DNA from: JBBDNV01 sp040877415
Lineage (GTDB): Bacteria > Planctomycetota > Planctomycetia > Pirellulales > PALSA-1355
Direction: 5' to 3'
DNA length: 64,000 bases
Assembly: GCA_040877415.1 (NCBI GenBank)
Contig: JBBDNV010000133.1
Coordinates: 13,497-77,496, forward strand
Positions 8,863 to 16,768 of the stretch are shown here, piece after piece. Numbering within the stretch: position 1 is the stretch's first letter; each line of letters starts with the position of its first letter. Position numbers and translations under genes: made by a program. Under the pieces are notes generated by a model. That model was not told the DNA's origin and made no database searches. It worked only from the letters and a program-made list of their open reading frames with translations.

Positions 8863-9789
8863 GTGGCCAAAGAATTTCAACAAATCGAGTGGGACGCGTC
8901 GGTCGAGGAAGATTGCCGGCAAATCGTACGACTGGCGGTGCGCGAAGATCTGGATCGCCTGTTCGATTGGACCACATTGGCCCTCGTGCCCGCAGGCGCC
9001 GCGGGCAAGGCCGCGATTGTTTCGCGACAAGCCGGGGTCGTCGCCGGATTGCGGGCAGTCCAAGTGGCGGTCGGCGAGATGGACGTTCACCTGCGCCTGG
9101 AAACGCTCCTCGACGACGGACGGCAATCCGCCGCCGGACAGACGCTGGCCACGCTCGCGGGTCCGGCCCGCAGTCTCCTGACGGCCGAACGGATACTGCT
9201 CAATCTGATTGGGAGGCTGTCGGGCATTGCCACGCTTGCGCGCGCATACGTCGAGGCCGTGCGGGGCACCCGGGCACGGATCTACGATACGCGTAAAACA
9301 ACGCCCGGCTGGCGGCGATTGGAGAAATACGCCGTTCGATGCGGCGGCGGACACAACCATCGCACCGGCTTGTTCGACGCGATTCTGATCAAGGACAATC
9401 ATCTGGCTCTGGCCGCGCACGTCGAAGGAACCGGCCGTCTCACGCCGGCCGAAGCCGTGCGGCGGGCTCGCGAATTCGCCGAAAGTATGGCCGCCGAACA
9501 GGCCGCGGCGCCCTTGATCATCGAGGTCGAAGTCGACTCGCTTGCGCTTCTCGAACAAGTGCTCCCAGCGCAGCCCGACATGGTGCTCGTCGACAACATG
9601 TCGCCCGAGCAGCTCACTCGCGCGGTATCGCTGCGCGATCGGCTCGCGCCCGAGGTGGAATTGGAAGCTTCGGGCGGGGTGACTCTCGACAACGTGGCCG
9701 CGATCGCCGCATCGGGCGTCGAGCGCATCAGCGTCGGCGCGCTGACGCATTCGGCCGCTTCACTGGACGTCGGCATGGACTGGCTGTAA
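8863..9789 (+). CDS. nadC: Nicotinate-nucleotide pyrophosphorylase (carboxylating)
   Basis: NadC converts quinolinate and PRPP to nicotinate mononucleotide in de novo NAD synthesis. The 308 residues match the family. Key stretches are AERILLNLIGRLSGIATL (about 107-124), TRKTTPGWRRLEKYAVRCGGGHNHR (about 144-168) with the phosphate- and quinolinate-binding Arg/His/Lys residues, IKDNH (about 176), EVEV (about 224), VDNM (about 246) and LEASGGV (about 267). The start is GTG. nadD lies elsewhere in this window (56040) and is not linked. Confidence 0.95.
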   Translation: MAKEFQQIEWDASVEEDCRQIVRLAVREDLDRLFDWTTLALVPAGAAGKAAIVSRQAGVVAGLRAVQVAVGEMDVHLRLETLLDDGRQSAAGQTLATLAGPARSLLTAERILLNLIGRLSGIATLARAYVEAVRGTRARIYDTRKTTPGWRRLEKYAVRCGGGHNHRTGLFDAILIKDNHLALAAHVEGTGRLTPAEAVRRAREFAESMAAEQAAAPLIIEVEVDSLALLEQVLPAQPDMVLVDNMSPEQLTRAVSLRDRLAPEVELEASGGVTLDNVAAIAASGVERISVGALTHSAASLDVGMDWL

Positions 9790-10245
9790 GCGCGCCGGCA
9801 ACCCCCGCCGAATGCATCGGCTGAATCGCGGAATCCGGCGGAAATCAGCCGCTCCGCGGCGCATTTGACCATTGCCCGCGCGCGACCTATGTTTGCGATG
9901 CACTTTCGCCTTTGGGGAGGGGCGCTGGTCACGAGGCGCGGCAGGGATAGCAAGGAGCTCGAGGGGACCCTGCCGTGCCTTTTTTTCTTGTCGACGGCCA
10001 GAAAGTCCTCGAGGCCCGCGGTGAGGGGATCGCCCATTGAACATTACCATCCGAATAACCCGTACACGGCGCACGCCCCCTACCATCGGCCGCTCGGCCG
10101 GGCGGCGAGTTTTCCGTCAGAATCCGCTTGGAATCAGCGTTGAAAGACGGGCGGAAGTTTGGACAGCGAGGGCGGTTTGGCCTAACGTTTTGAGGGGTTT
10201 CGCGGTGCCGGGGCGGCCGCCGGTGGAACAATCCCCTACGCAACC
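9790..10245. other. Intergenic region between nadC and the sensor kinase
   Basis: About 456 bp contain a probable terminator (9936-9987) and presumably the promoter of the two-component operon. I see no coding frame with credible start or composition. Confidence 0.5.
9936..9987 (+). terminator. Probable terminator downstream of nadC
   Basis: An 11-bp stem (GCGCGGCAGGG pairing with CCCTGCCGTGC, one G-T pair) with a 21-nt loop is followed by seven T residues. The distance of ~150 bp from the nadC stop lowers certainty. Confidence 0.5.
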
Positions 10246-11802
10246 ATGGGACGCCGCATGATCCGCAGGATTGGGCCTAATTTTTCTCTGCTGTTGACCT
10301 GCGTGGCGCTGGCCATCTCCGTGGCGCTGGCTGCCGATTGGCTGGCGGCGGAGTGGTTCAACGTCGGTTCGCTGGCGGCACGCTGGTGTCTGTTGGGGGT
10401 GAGCCTGGGCTCCGTGGCGGTCTGGCTGGCGTTTTTCCTGGGCCGCCAGCGGGCGATTGCCAACGAGGCGCTTGCATACCTCGACCTGCTGTGCCGCATG
10501 GACCAGTGCCGGCTGGCGTTGGAAAGCCCCGGACCAAGTTTCGCCGACTTGCGGCCGGGCAACCCATGGACCAAAGCGTCGCGGCGGCTGCGCGATCGGC
10601 TGGCGGCCCTCGCGCGACGGGTCGAAGTGCTGGAGCGCGAGCGGACCGGCCTGGAAAGCCGGGCCCGCCGCGATGAGGCTCAAATCGAGCGCATCCAATC
10701 GATCCTTTCGTCCCTGGGCGAACCGGTGCTCGTGATCGACAAGCGCGACGAGCTGGTGCTGGTCAACTCGAGCGCCAACGCCCTGTTTGGCATCGACGCC
10801 GACAACGCGGACGAGCGGGCCCTTGAGTCGCTCGTCAAGTGCGAACGGCTCGTCGAATTATTGACCGACACTCGAAAATGCAAAGCGATCACGCAGCGCA
10901 GTTGCGAGATCGAGCTGCCCGACGGCCAGGGCGACTCGCTCTGGTACCGCGTGACGGCCCGCAATATTCCCACGCAGCCGGGGCAATCCGATCCGGACGG
11001 CACCTCGCAAGGCGTGGTGGCCGTGCTGCACGATATCAGCACCCAGAAGACGATCCAGAAGCGCAACGCCGAATTCGTTTCGGCGGTGAGCCACGAAATG
11101 AAAACCCCCCTGGCCGGCATCAAGGCCTACCTGGAACTCCTGGCCGACGGCGACGCGGAAGACAAACAGACCGAACAGCAGTTTCTCCGCGTGATCGGCA
11201 CCGAGGCCGAACGCCTGGAATGCCTGGTCGACGACCTGGTCGAGCTGGCTCGCATCGAAGCCGACCTGGCCGGAGCCACCAAGCAAGTCCATCACCTCAA
11301 CGTGCTGATGGCGGACGCCCTGGTTTCGATCGGGCCGCAGGCCGAGGCCAGGAATCTCCGCCTCCGCGCCGAGTTCTGCGACGCCGATCCGTGCGTGCTC
11401 GCGGATCGCCACATGATCACGCAGGCCGCGGTACACCTGTTGTCCAACGCCGTCAAGTACACGTCCTCCGGCGGCCGGGTCACGCTGCGAAGCCGGCCGG
11501 CGGGCCACGAAATCTGCTTCGAGGTGGAAGACACCGGCGTGGGCCTCTCGAGCGACGACTGCCGCAAGGTGTTCGAGAAATTTTATCGCGTGCCCAAAAA
11601 CAAAGACACTACCAGCGGCACCGGCTTGGGACTGCCGCTGGTGAAACACATCGTGGAAGACGTGCACGGAGGAAGAATCGAGGTTCAAAGCGCGCTCGGC
11701 AAAGGGAGCCTGTTTCGCGTCTTTTTGCCCGGCGCGGCCCAGGAGTGCCCCACGCCATCCCCAACTCCCGCATTGCGGGAAACCGAGGAAAGCCTTCGAT
11801 GA
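10246..11802 (+). CDS. Membrane sensor histidine kinase with PAS domain
   Basis: The 518-residue kinase has two N-terminal membrane segments (about 12-31 and 45-66) with a very short loop between them, so there is no large periplasmic sensor. A coiled linker (110-155), a PAS domain (about 156-265, opening with EPVLVIDKRDELVLVN) and a HisKA domain follow; the phosphoacceptor is His283 in SAVSHEMKTPL. The HATPase domain shows the N box LLSNAVKYT, G1 EDTGVGL and G2 GTGLGLPL. The layout resembles PhoR/WalK kinases. The stop overlaps the start of the response regulator by ATGA, so the two are translationally coupled and form a cognate pair. Confidence 0.9.
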   Translation: MGRRMIRRIGPNFSLLLTCVALAISVALAADWLAAEWFNVGSLAARWCLLGVSLGSVAVWLAFFLGRQRAIANEALAYLDLLCRMDQCRLALESPGPSFADLRPGNPWTKASRRLRDRLAALARRVEVLERERTGLESRARRDEAQIERIQSILSSLGEPVLVIDKRDELVLVNSSANALFGIDADNADERALESLVKCERLVELLTDTRKCKAITQRSCEIELPDGQGDSLWYRVTARNIPTQPGQSDPDGTSQGVVAVLHDISTQKTIQKRNAEFVSAVSHEMKTPLAGIKAYLELLADGDAEDKQTEQQFLRVIGTEAERLECLVDDLVELARIEADLAGATKQVHHLNVLMADALVSIGPQAEARNLRLRAEFCDADPCVLADRHMITQAAVHLLSNAVKYTSSGGRVTLRSRPAGHEICFEVEDTGVGLSSDDCRKVFEKFYRVPKNKDTTSGTGLGLPLVKHIVEDVHGGRIEVQSALGKGSLFRVFLPGAAQECPTPSPTPALRETEESLR

Positions 11803-12188
11803 GCAAGAAAGTTCTACTTTGTGACGACGAGATTCACATCCTGCGCGCCGCCGAATTGAAGGTCAGCCGGGCGGGTTACGAAGTGCGCATCGCCCGCGAC
11901 GGCCAGGAAGCCTGGGAAATGATCCAGGAAGATCTTCCCGACGTGCTGGTGACCGACGTGCAAATGCCGCGCGTCGACGGTTTTGAGCTCAGCCGCCGGA
12001 TTCGCGGCGACGAGGCCACGAAGGATTTGCCCATTCTGATGCTTACGGCCAAGGGCTTTGAGCTGGAACAGCAGGAAATGATGGAGAAATGGGGCATTGT
12101 CGACATTGTGGCCAAGCCGTTCAGCCCGCGCGAGCTGGTCCGATTGATTGACCAGATCGTCGGATCGGCTCCCGCTGCCACCGCCTGA
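11799..12188 (+). CDS. Single-domain response regulator (CheY-like)
   Basis: The 129-residue receiver domain has no output domain. The acidic pocket is at D9/D10, the phosphoacceptor at Asp53 (VTDVQMP), the conserved Thr at 83 (MLTAKG) and Lys at 106 (AKPFSP). The ATG overlaps the kinase stop codon (ATGA). Without a DNA-binding part, it probably acts by protein contact or passes phosphate on to another protein. The family and pairing are seen directly; the target is unknown. Confidence 0.92.
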   Translation: MSKKVLLCDDEIHILRAAELKVSRAGYEVRIARDGQEAWEMIQEDLPDVLVTDVQMPRVDGFELSRRIRGDEATKDLPILMLTAKGFELEQQEMMEKWGIVDIVAKPFSPRELVRLIDQIVGSAPAATA

Positions 12189-12587
12189 GCCGCCGGGGAT
12201 TCAATCGCTCCCCAGGGCTTGTCCGCGGCCCGCTGCCACGCGACCCCAACCGCGCCACGGATTCGGTCGCCTCTGTCCAAAAGCGCGCATCCTGGCGCGC
12301 TTACGAGCGCGTCCGGCCATCGTTCGCGTTCGACTTCGCGGCTGCAGGGCGACACGCATCTCTTGAACTTCACCTGGTTTGCGATTGGCCGGCAACGGCC
12401 GCTGGTAAACCTTGTCGGTTTTTCCGGATCTGCCGGAAATTCCTGAAATTCAGGTTATGCGGGTGCCGATATCTAGGCAAGACCCGCGGGCTTTTGCGCT
12501 CGCAGCAGCCTGGCAGCACGCCGGCAACAACGGTTGGCCGCGGGGAGGACTTTTTTGGACCGCTTCTTTTGAGCTTCGGGGGGAGTC
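12189..12587. other. Intergenic region before the outer-membrane protein gene
   Basis: About 400 bp with no credible gene. It holds two short palindromes, TTTCCGGATCTGCCGGAAA and CCTGAAATTCAGG, at about 12420-12454, which could be regulatory or simple hairpins. Confidence 0.4.
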
Positions 12588-13862
12588 ATGAAGGTTGCCA
12601 TTCGCCTGCAAGTTCTGTGCATCGCGGTGCTGGCTTGCCTGGCGGCGCGAGCCGCCCGGGGCGACGAGCCAGGCGGCCGCCGGCGCTACCCGATCGAGCG
12701 AACCAGCGACGCGGCGGACGAAAACCCGGCCGTGCCCAGCCCGCCTTCCGGGCCTCAGTCGGTCCCCGACCCGATTGCCGAAGGGGGTCCGGCTGTGAAC
12801 GACGGGGCGACCCCGTGGGAGGACGTCGGGGGCGGGGGTGGCGACACGTGTGACGCCTGCGGCGGCGATTGCGGCACGTGCTCGTCGCGCGGTTGCCTGG
12901 GCGGGCTGTGGTTCGGCAGCGTCGATTACCTGCTGTTTCGGCCGCGCATGAGCCAGGCCGTGGCCGAAGTGCGCCACGTTGAAGTGACCGATCAGACGAC
13001 TTCGCCTGCCACGACGACGACAACGAACACGGCGATCCAGTACCCGTTCACCTACCAGAGCGCCTTTCGCGTCGCGGGGGGATATCGCTTGCTCAATTGC
13101 GGCGGAGATGTCCAGGTCGCCTATTGGCGGATGACCAACGACGCCCAATACCGCGACGGACCGGTCAACACGACCAACAACAGCCTGCTCATCTTCGGCA
13201 ACCTGGACAACAATCCCGGCAACGGTGAGTTTCTCAATTCCTCGACGGGCGTGACGGCGAACATCTTCGACGTCGACTTCGCGAAAAGCATTTCGATGGG
13301 CGGTCCGTGCGGAACGTGCGGCGACTGCGGCTGCCCGCGCTGGGACCTGCGATTCTCGGCCGGCGCTCGGATTGCCGACATCAGCCGCTTTAACGACAAC
13401 GTCGTCGTCGACGACCAGGGCAACGGCCTTTCATTCGCCAACCTCAATGCCCGATTCGTCGGAGCCGGTCCGCGAGTGGGAATTCAAGGCCGGCGTTATT
13501 TCGGGGCCTGCGGCTTGTGGTCGCTGTACGCCAAGGCCAGCCAGGCCATTCTGATCGGCGATTATCGCATGGGCCGCACGCGGACCGTTCCCATTGAAAG
13601 CCCGGCGGAGATCCAGATCACCAACCAGAATGACCTTTTCCACCGGACCGTGCCGGTGTCCGACATCGAAGTGGGGGGCACGTGGCAGATGGCGCCCTAC
13701 ACGTACGTCTCGGTCGGCTACTTCTTCCAATGCTGGTGGGATCTCGGCCAGGGAGAAACCATCCAGGGCCAAAGCATCCCGGGCACGTACTTCGGCCCGC
13801 TCGACACGTCGAACATTCTGGGCTTTGACGGGCTGTTCGTGCGCGGCGAAATGCTGTTCTAG
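12588..13862 (+). CDS. Outer-membrane beta-barrel protein, Lpg1974-like family
   Basis: The 424-residue protein starts behind GGGGGGAG and has a signal peptide ending near residue 24 (AARAARG-DEP). A Pro/Gly/Asp-rich spacer follows, then a Cys-rich stretch (CDACGGDCGTCSSRGC, about 87-103), then LGGLWFGSVDYLLFRPRMSQA, which opens the barrel as in many planctomycete Lpg1974/BBP7-type proteins. A second Cys cluster, CGTCGDCGCPRWDLRFSAGAR, is near 245-265. The protein ends with a terminal Phe (EMLF), the usual signal for outer-membrane insertion. It is probably a pore or structural barrel; substrate unknown. Confidence 0.8.
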   Translation: MKVAIRLQVLCIAVLACLAARAARGDEPGGRRRYPIERTSDAADENPAVPSPPSGPQSVPDPIAEGGPAVNDGATPWEDVGGGGGDTCDACGGDCGTCSSRGCLGGLWFGSVDYLLFRPRMSQAVAEVRHVEVTDQTTSPATTTTTNTAIQYPFTYQSAFRVAGGYRLLNCGGDVQVAYWRMTNDAQYRDGPVNTTNNSLLIFGNLDNNPGNGEFLNSSTGVTANIFDVDFAKSISMGGPCGTCGDCGCPRWDLRFSAGARIADISRFNDNVVVDDQGNGLSFANLNARFVGAGPRVGIQGRRYFGACGLWSLYAKASQAILIGDYRMGRTRTVPIESPAEIQITNQNDLFHRTVPVSDIEVGGTWQMAPYTYVSVGYFFQCWWDLGQGETIQGQSIPGTYFGPLDTSNILGFDGLFVRGEMLF

Positions 13863-13965
13863 CTGGCGGCGCGCCGGGGTGCGAGTTGGCCGCGTACATG
13901 CGCGCGCACCGGCGGCGCGGCTGCAAACGCTCGGACGCCTGGACGAAATGCGCTCGGGTGGCCGC

Positions 13966-14160
13966 TTACATGCCCTCGAGCATGATGGCGCGGCCGCGCC
14001 GGGCGGCCCGCAACCGGGCGCGGCGGCGGGTTTCGCTTGGTTTTTCGTAGTATTCCCGCCGGCGCATTTCTTTCTTGATGCCGCTCCGCTCGACCAACTT
14101 GCGGAACCGCCGGACCGCTTCTTGAATCGACTCGCGGTCCCTGACGTTCAACTTAACCAC
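13966..14160 (-). CDS. rpsU: 30S ribosomal protein S21
   Basis: The 64-residue bS21 protein of the small ribosomal subunit is recognisable from KLNVRDRESIQEAVRRFRKLVERSG and the very basic RREYYEKPSETRRRARLRAARR tail. The GTG at 14160 is chosen because GGGAGGG stands 4-10 bp upstream and the family begins with V-K-L/V; the frame remains open 10 codons further upstream. It stands alone between the outer-membrane protein gene and a small unknown gene. Confidence 0.93.
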   Translation of the reverse strand: MVKLNVRDRESIQEAVRRFRKLVERSGIKKEMRRREYYEKPSETRRRARLRAARRGRAIMLEGM

Positions 14161-14190
14161 GCGCCCTCCCTTAAAAAGACAATGTGACAA

Positions 14191-14561
14191 CCGACAGAAT
14201 TCGTAACACTAAGTCCCAATAAGAGTTTACACGTCAAGCGGCCGGCGTGTCCAGCCGCGTTGGAGCGGTTTTTGCGCAAGTGCGGCCCCCGGATCGAGAA
14301 ACCGCGCCGACGAAATTCCAAGCGCGAGCCGGCGCCAACCGTAAATCTTCGGCCGTCCCGGGGGGACAGGTGCGCGCCGGGCACGTGGGGGCGAACCAAG
14401 CGCCCTTTCTGTTGCAACCGCGCCAATCGGCAAAGTAGTCGGCCGCGGTTCCGCGCCCCCAGCGGCAAACTCTTGCTGAACCTTCGCGTGTCCCCGTTCC
14501 GATTTTGTAGGGTGGCCCTCAAGATGGATGACGCCCCGACTCGAAAGCCCGCCTGGCCGCC
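14191..14561. other. Intergenic region upstream of rpsU
   Basis: About 370 bp between two divergent genes. It should contain the rpsU promoter near 14180-14230, an AT-richer patch; I could not assign clean boxes. Nothing else recognised. Confidence 0.4.
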
Positions 14562-14759
14562 ATGGACCGTTCCAGCGAAGCCGCCGCTCGCATCCGCGAG
14601 ATTGACGCCCAACAGGACGAAATCCTGCGGCAACTGGAAGAGCTCGAGCGCCGTACCGAGATGGTCCTGGCCGAGCACGCGCCTTCGCCGCGGCCGGTCG
14701 TCGGCTTGGCGGTTTTTCCCGCCGAGCCGAGCCGGGCGTCCGGGCCCAACGACGCTTGA
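14562..14759 (+). CDS. Small coiled-coil protein of unknown function (65 aa)
   Basis: Residues 5-42 are a strongly amphipathic helix (AAARIREIDAQQDEILRQLEEL) predicted by eye to be coiled coil; the C-terminal part is Pro/Ala-rich (PVVGLAVFPAEPS). The codon usage fits the neighbours. No obvious ribosome-binding site and no partner gene were found, so this is a plausible but unproven gene. Confidence 0.5.
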   Translation: MDRSSEAAARIREIDAQQDEILRQLEELERRTEMVLAEHAPSPRPVVGLAVFPAEPSRASGPNDA

Positions 14760-14826
14760 GGCGTTCTGGCCGGTCGTACCGTTTTGCGTCGGCTCGGTAG
14801 TGACCTAAAAGTGTCTTGCCGGGGCA

Positions 14827-15015
14827 CTAGTCTTTCGGCGATTCCGGCGGTGGCCCGAGAATCTCGTCAATCTTGTCGCAAATTTCTTCTTCACTCATGG
14901 CCGTGAGATGCTCCATGTTCACCTCCGCCGTGTATCGCTTAATGCGCTTCGGAACACCGCCGGTGCTGTACGATCCAATGATTTCAACCACTATTTCCCG
15001 ACCGCGATATTTCAT
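14827..15015 (-). CDS. Small protein of unknown function, last gene of accessory cluster
   Basis: A 62-residue acidic protein with ATG at 15015 behind GGGAGAAT. It has a short beta-like start (KYRGREIVVEIIGSYS) and an acidic helix MSEEEICDKIDEIL. It lies 22 bp after the stop of the PemK-like gene on the same strand, so it is probably the last gene of a four-gene operon. No family recognised. Confidence 0.65.
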   Translation of the reverse strand: MKYRGREIVVEIIGSYSTGGVPKRIKRYTAEVNMEHLTAMSEEEICDKIDEILGPPPESPKD

Positions 15016-15037
15016 TGAAATTCTCCCGGTTCGCGGC

Positions 15038-15394
15038 TTAAGGGCTTGGCATGGATTTTATTTTCGCGCGAATCTGTAGCATTTCAGCTAAGGGAACTCG
15101 CCCGCGCACTGAGCGCAACTCTTTTAGCTTCAGCTCGAATATCCAGCGACAACGCGCGGCGGACGGCTTCACGAGTCCAGTAACGTGATGCCTGTTGTTG
15201 TGATGTGGCAACACAACATCATTCGGGCCAGCAGGATTGCGCTGTGTGCCGCTTATTCCCGCGACCCATACCGTATCGTTCTGACCGCTCCCCGTTGGAT
15301 GCGTAAGTATGATGACTGGACGCGGGTTGTGGTTGACACTAGGAACGTCAGCATTCACGATCATCCCTTGGCGTAGAATGACCGATACAGCCAC
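15038..15394 (-). CDS. PemK/MazF-like fold protein (putative toxin-type)
   Basis: The 118-residue protein has the strand order of PemK/MazF proteins: LRQGMIVNADVP (first strand and loop), RPVIILTHP, DTVWVAGISGT, NDVVLPH, GLVKPSAARCRWIFELKLKELRSVRGRVPLAEMLQI. The VKPS...C..I block and the LRS..GRVP ending are the most typical. MazF-like proteins are mRNA interferases, but here the gene is third in a row and the gene before it is not a recognisable MazE, so toxicity is only a hypothesis. GC content is visibly lower than in the surrounding core genes. Confidence 0.6.
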   Translation of the reverse strand: MAVSVILRQGMIVNADVPSVNHNPRPVIILTHPTGSGQNDTVWVAGISGTQRNPAGPNDVVLPHHNNRHHVTGLVKPSAARCRWIFELKLKELRSVRGRVPLAEMLQIRAKIKSMPSP

Positions 15395-15403
15395 GCTTGC
15401 ACC

Positions 15404-15718
15404 CTAGAAATCGTTGGGCTCGTCCAGCCATTCCTGCAGGGGCTCAAAACCGGATAAACGCTTAAGCAGTGCGTCCGGAAGCGGTTGGGTATCCATTTGT
15501 TGCCAAGCCGCCTTCTCCGATAGAGGAATTTCGATCCGTGACAGGTCTGGTTCGTCGCACGAAATTGTTGCGGTGCTTGGGGCTAGATTGATCCAACCAG
15601 CGAACAGATTCGCGCCTAATGGCCGAGTCCCGGCAATAATGCGGATGGATTCACCAGCAGAATTAATGTCCTGCTGCTGAATTCTTGCTGTCATGTCGGA
15701 TGCAAAAAAGTCAATCAT
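15404..15718 (-). CDS. Unknown protein in accessory cluster (104 aa)
   Basis: The start codon overlaps the previous stop as ATGA, so translation is coupled to the DUF3467-like gene. The 104-residue protein is mixed alpha/beta and acidic at the C-terminus (LQEWLDEPNDF). No motif is recognised. It lies 9 bp upstream of the PemK-like gene, the position an antitoxin would have, and its acidic C-terminus would fit that, but there is no DNA-binding motif to see. Confidence 0.65.
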   Translation of the reverse strand: MIDFFASDMTARIQQQDINSAGESIRIIAGTRPLGANLFAGWINLAPSTATISCDEPDLSRIEIPLSEKAAWQQMDTQPLPDALLKRLSGFEPLQEWLDEPNDF

Positions 15719-16095
15719 GGTTTGGAGTCACTGTGTTCCGGCTGGGACGCGGCTTCGGCCCTTTCTCTGAGACGGCTAACGACCCGCATCAATACCTCAG
15801 CGAATACGGGAAGGCGGTCATTCGCAACTGCAACTTGCGCAACTAAGGTGGCCTTCACTTCACCAAGTGCCTCGATCTTCTTTTGGACTTCGTCTGCAGA
15901 GGCCCCTAGCAAGATTGGCGGCTGCGCCTGAAAGAACGATAGGTACGTTGCAAGCTCATCCGTTTGCACGAGCAATTGGTTTGCGTAGGCTGCTGAAATC
16001 TGCTCGGGCATACTGTACGATAAAGGCACCCGCTTTTCGACGTCGACCGAAACCGCAGAAGAATCGAGCTGGCGCTTAGATTTCTTTTTCGCCAT
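15715..16095 (-). CDS. DUF3467-like protein, first gene of accessory cluster
   Basis: The 126-residue protein starts with a Lys-rich MAKKKSKRQ; ATG at 16095. Its core (VPLSYSMPEQISAAYANQLLVQTDELATYLSFFQAQPP...VKATLVAQVAVANDRLPVFAEVLMRVV) follows the DUF3467 pattern: a Y-A-N motif, a hydrophobic strand pair ending in a P, and a final helix. The frame runs open to 16290, but a promoter at 16195-16223 lies inside that extension and supports the later start. DUF3467 proteins have no established function. It is coupled to the next gene by ATGA. Confidence 0.65.
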   Translation of the reverse strand: MAKKKSKRQLDSSAVSVDVEKRVPLSYSMPEQISAAYANQLLVQTDELATYLSFFQAQPPILLGASADEVQKKIEALGEVKATLVAQVAVANDRLPVFAEVLMRVVSRLRERAEAASQPEHSDSKP

Positions 16096-16194
16096 CCAGA
16101 GTACCAGTCTCTTGAAAACACGCGGAGCGCGGAACACCGGCGACAAACGGCCTCCAGGCGAGTATACGTGCGCCCACGGAGGGGGAACAATTAT

Positions 16195-16223
16195 ATCATA
16201 GTGGCTCCTTAAACCATCGTCAA
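16195..16223 (-). promoter_or_regulatory. Sigma-70-type promoter of the accessory cluster
   Basis: Read on the minus strand: TTGACG (16218-16223), a 17-bp spacer, then TATGAT (16195-16200), with TATAAT overlapping one turn further. It would start transcription near 16188, about 93 nt before the first ATG. Such a near-consensus promoter is unusual in this window. Confidence 0.65.
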
Positions 16224-16299
16224 GAAATTGCGCGAAACCGCTTGTTTTCACCTTGGCGCGCCGCAGCGAGAAATTTTCCCCGGATAGCACAATCCAAAC

Positions 16300-16726
16300 T
16301 CACCTGCGCCGGCTGGTCGTCGTGGACTAGCACCAGTAGCACCCGCTGGAAGGTTATCGGCGGCTCTCGTTCATGATGCTCGACGACAGAGACGATCGTG
16401 CAGCCGGCCTGGAGAAGTTCCCGCACGCCAGGCCGCGGATCATCTCGGACAATGGGCCGCAGTTCATCGCCAAGGATTTCAAGCAGTTCATTCGCCTGGC
16501 GGGCACCACGCACGTCCGCACCAGCCCTTACTATGCGCAGTCCAACGGCAAGCTGGAGCGTTGGCAAGGCACACTGAAACGGGAGAAGCTGCGGCCCGCC
16601 GCGCCGGCCAGTGCCGACGAAGCGCGGCGGCTCGATGTCGTTGACGGCGCGAGGGGTCATCGTCCAAACTGTAGTGTCCGAGGTCGCCGCATGGTATTGG
16701 GGCCCACCAGCGCCAAGCGCGGCTAG
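16300..16726 (+). pseudogene. Degraded IS3-type transposase (rve integrase remnant)
   Basis: The open frame from 16373 contains the second half of an rve core: PRIISDNGPQFIAKDFKQFIRLAGTTHVRTSPYYAQSNGKLERW, with the second catalytic Asp (SDNG) and the catalytic Glu (SNGKLERW) in place. The first Asp and the N-terminal half are missing. After about 16610 the similarity stops and the frame reads through unrelated sequence. No terminal inverted repeats were found. It marks an old insertion next to the four-gene accessory cluster. Confidence 0.8.
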
Positions 16727-16768
16727 CTGCCCTTTGCACGCCCTTTACCCGCCGAGACGATTCCGGCC

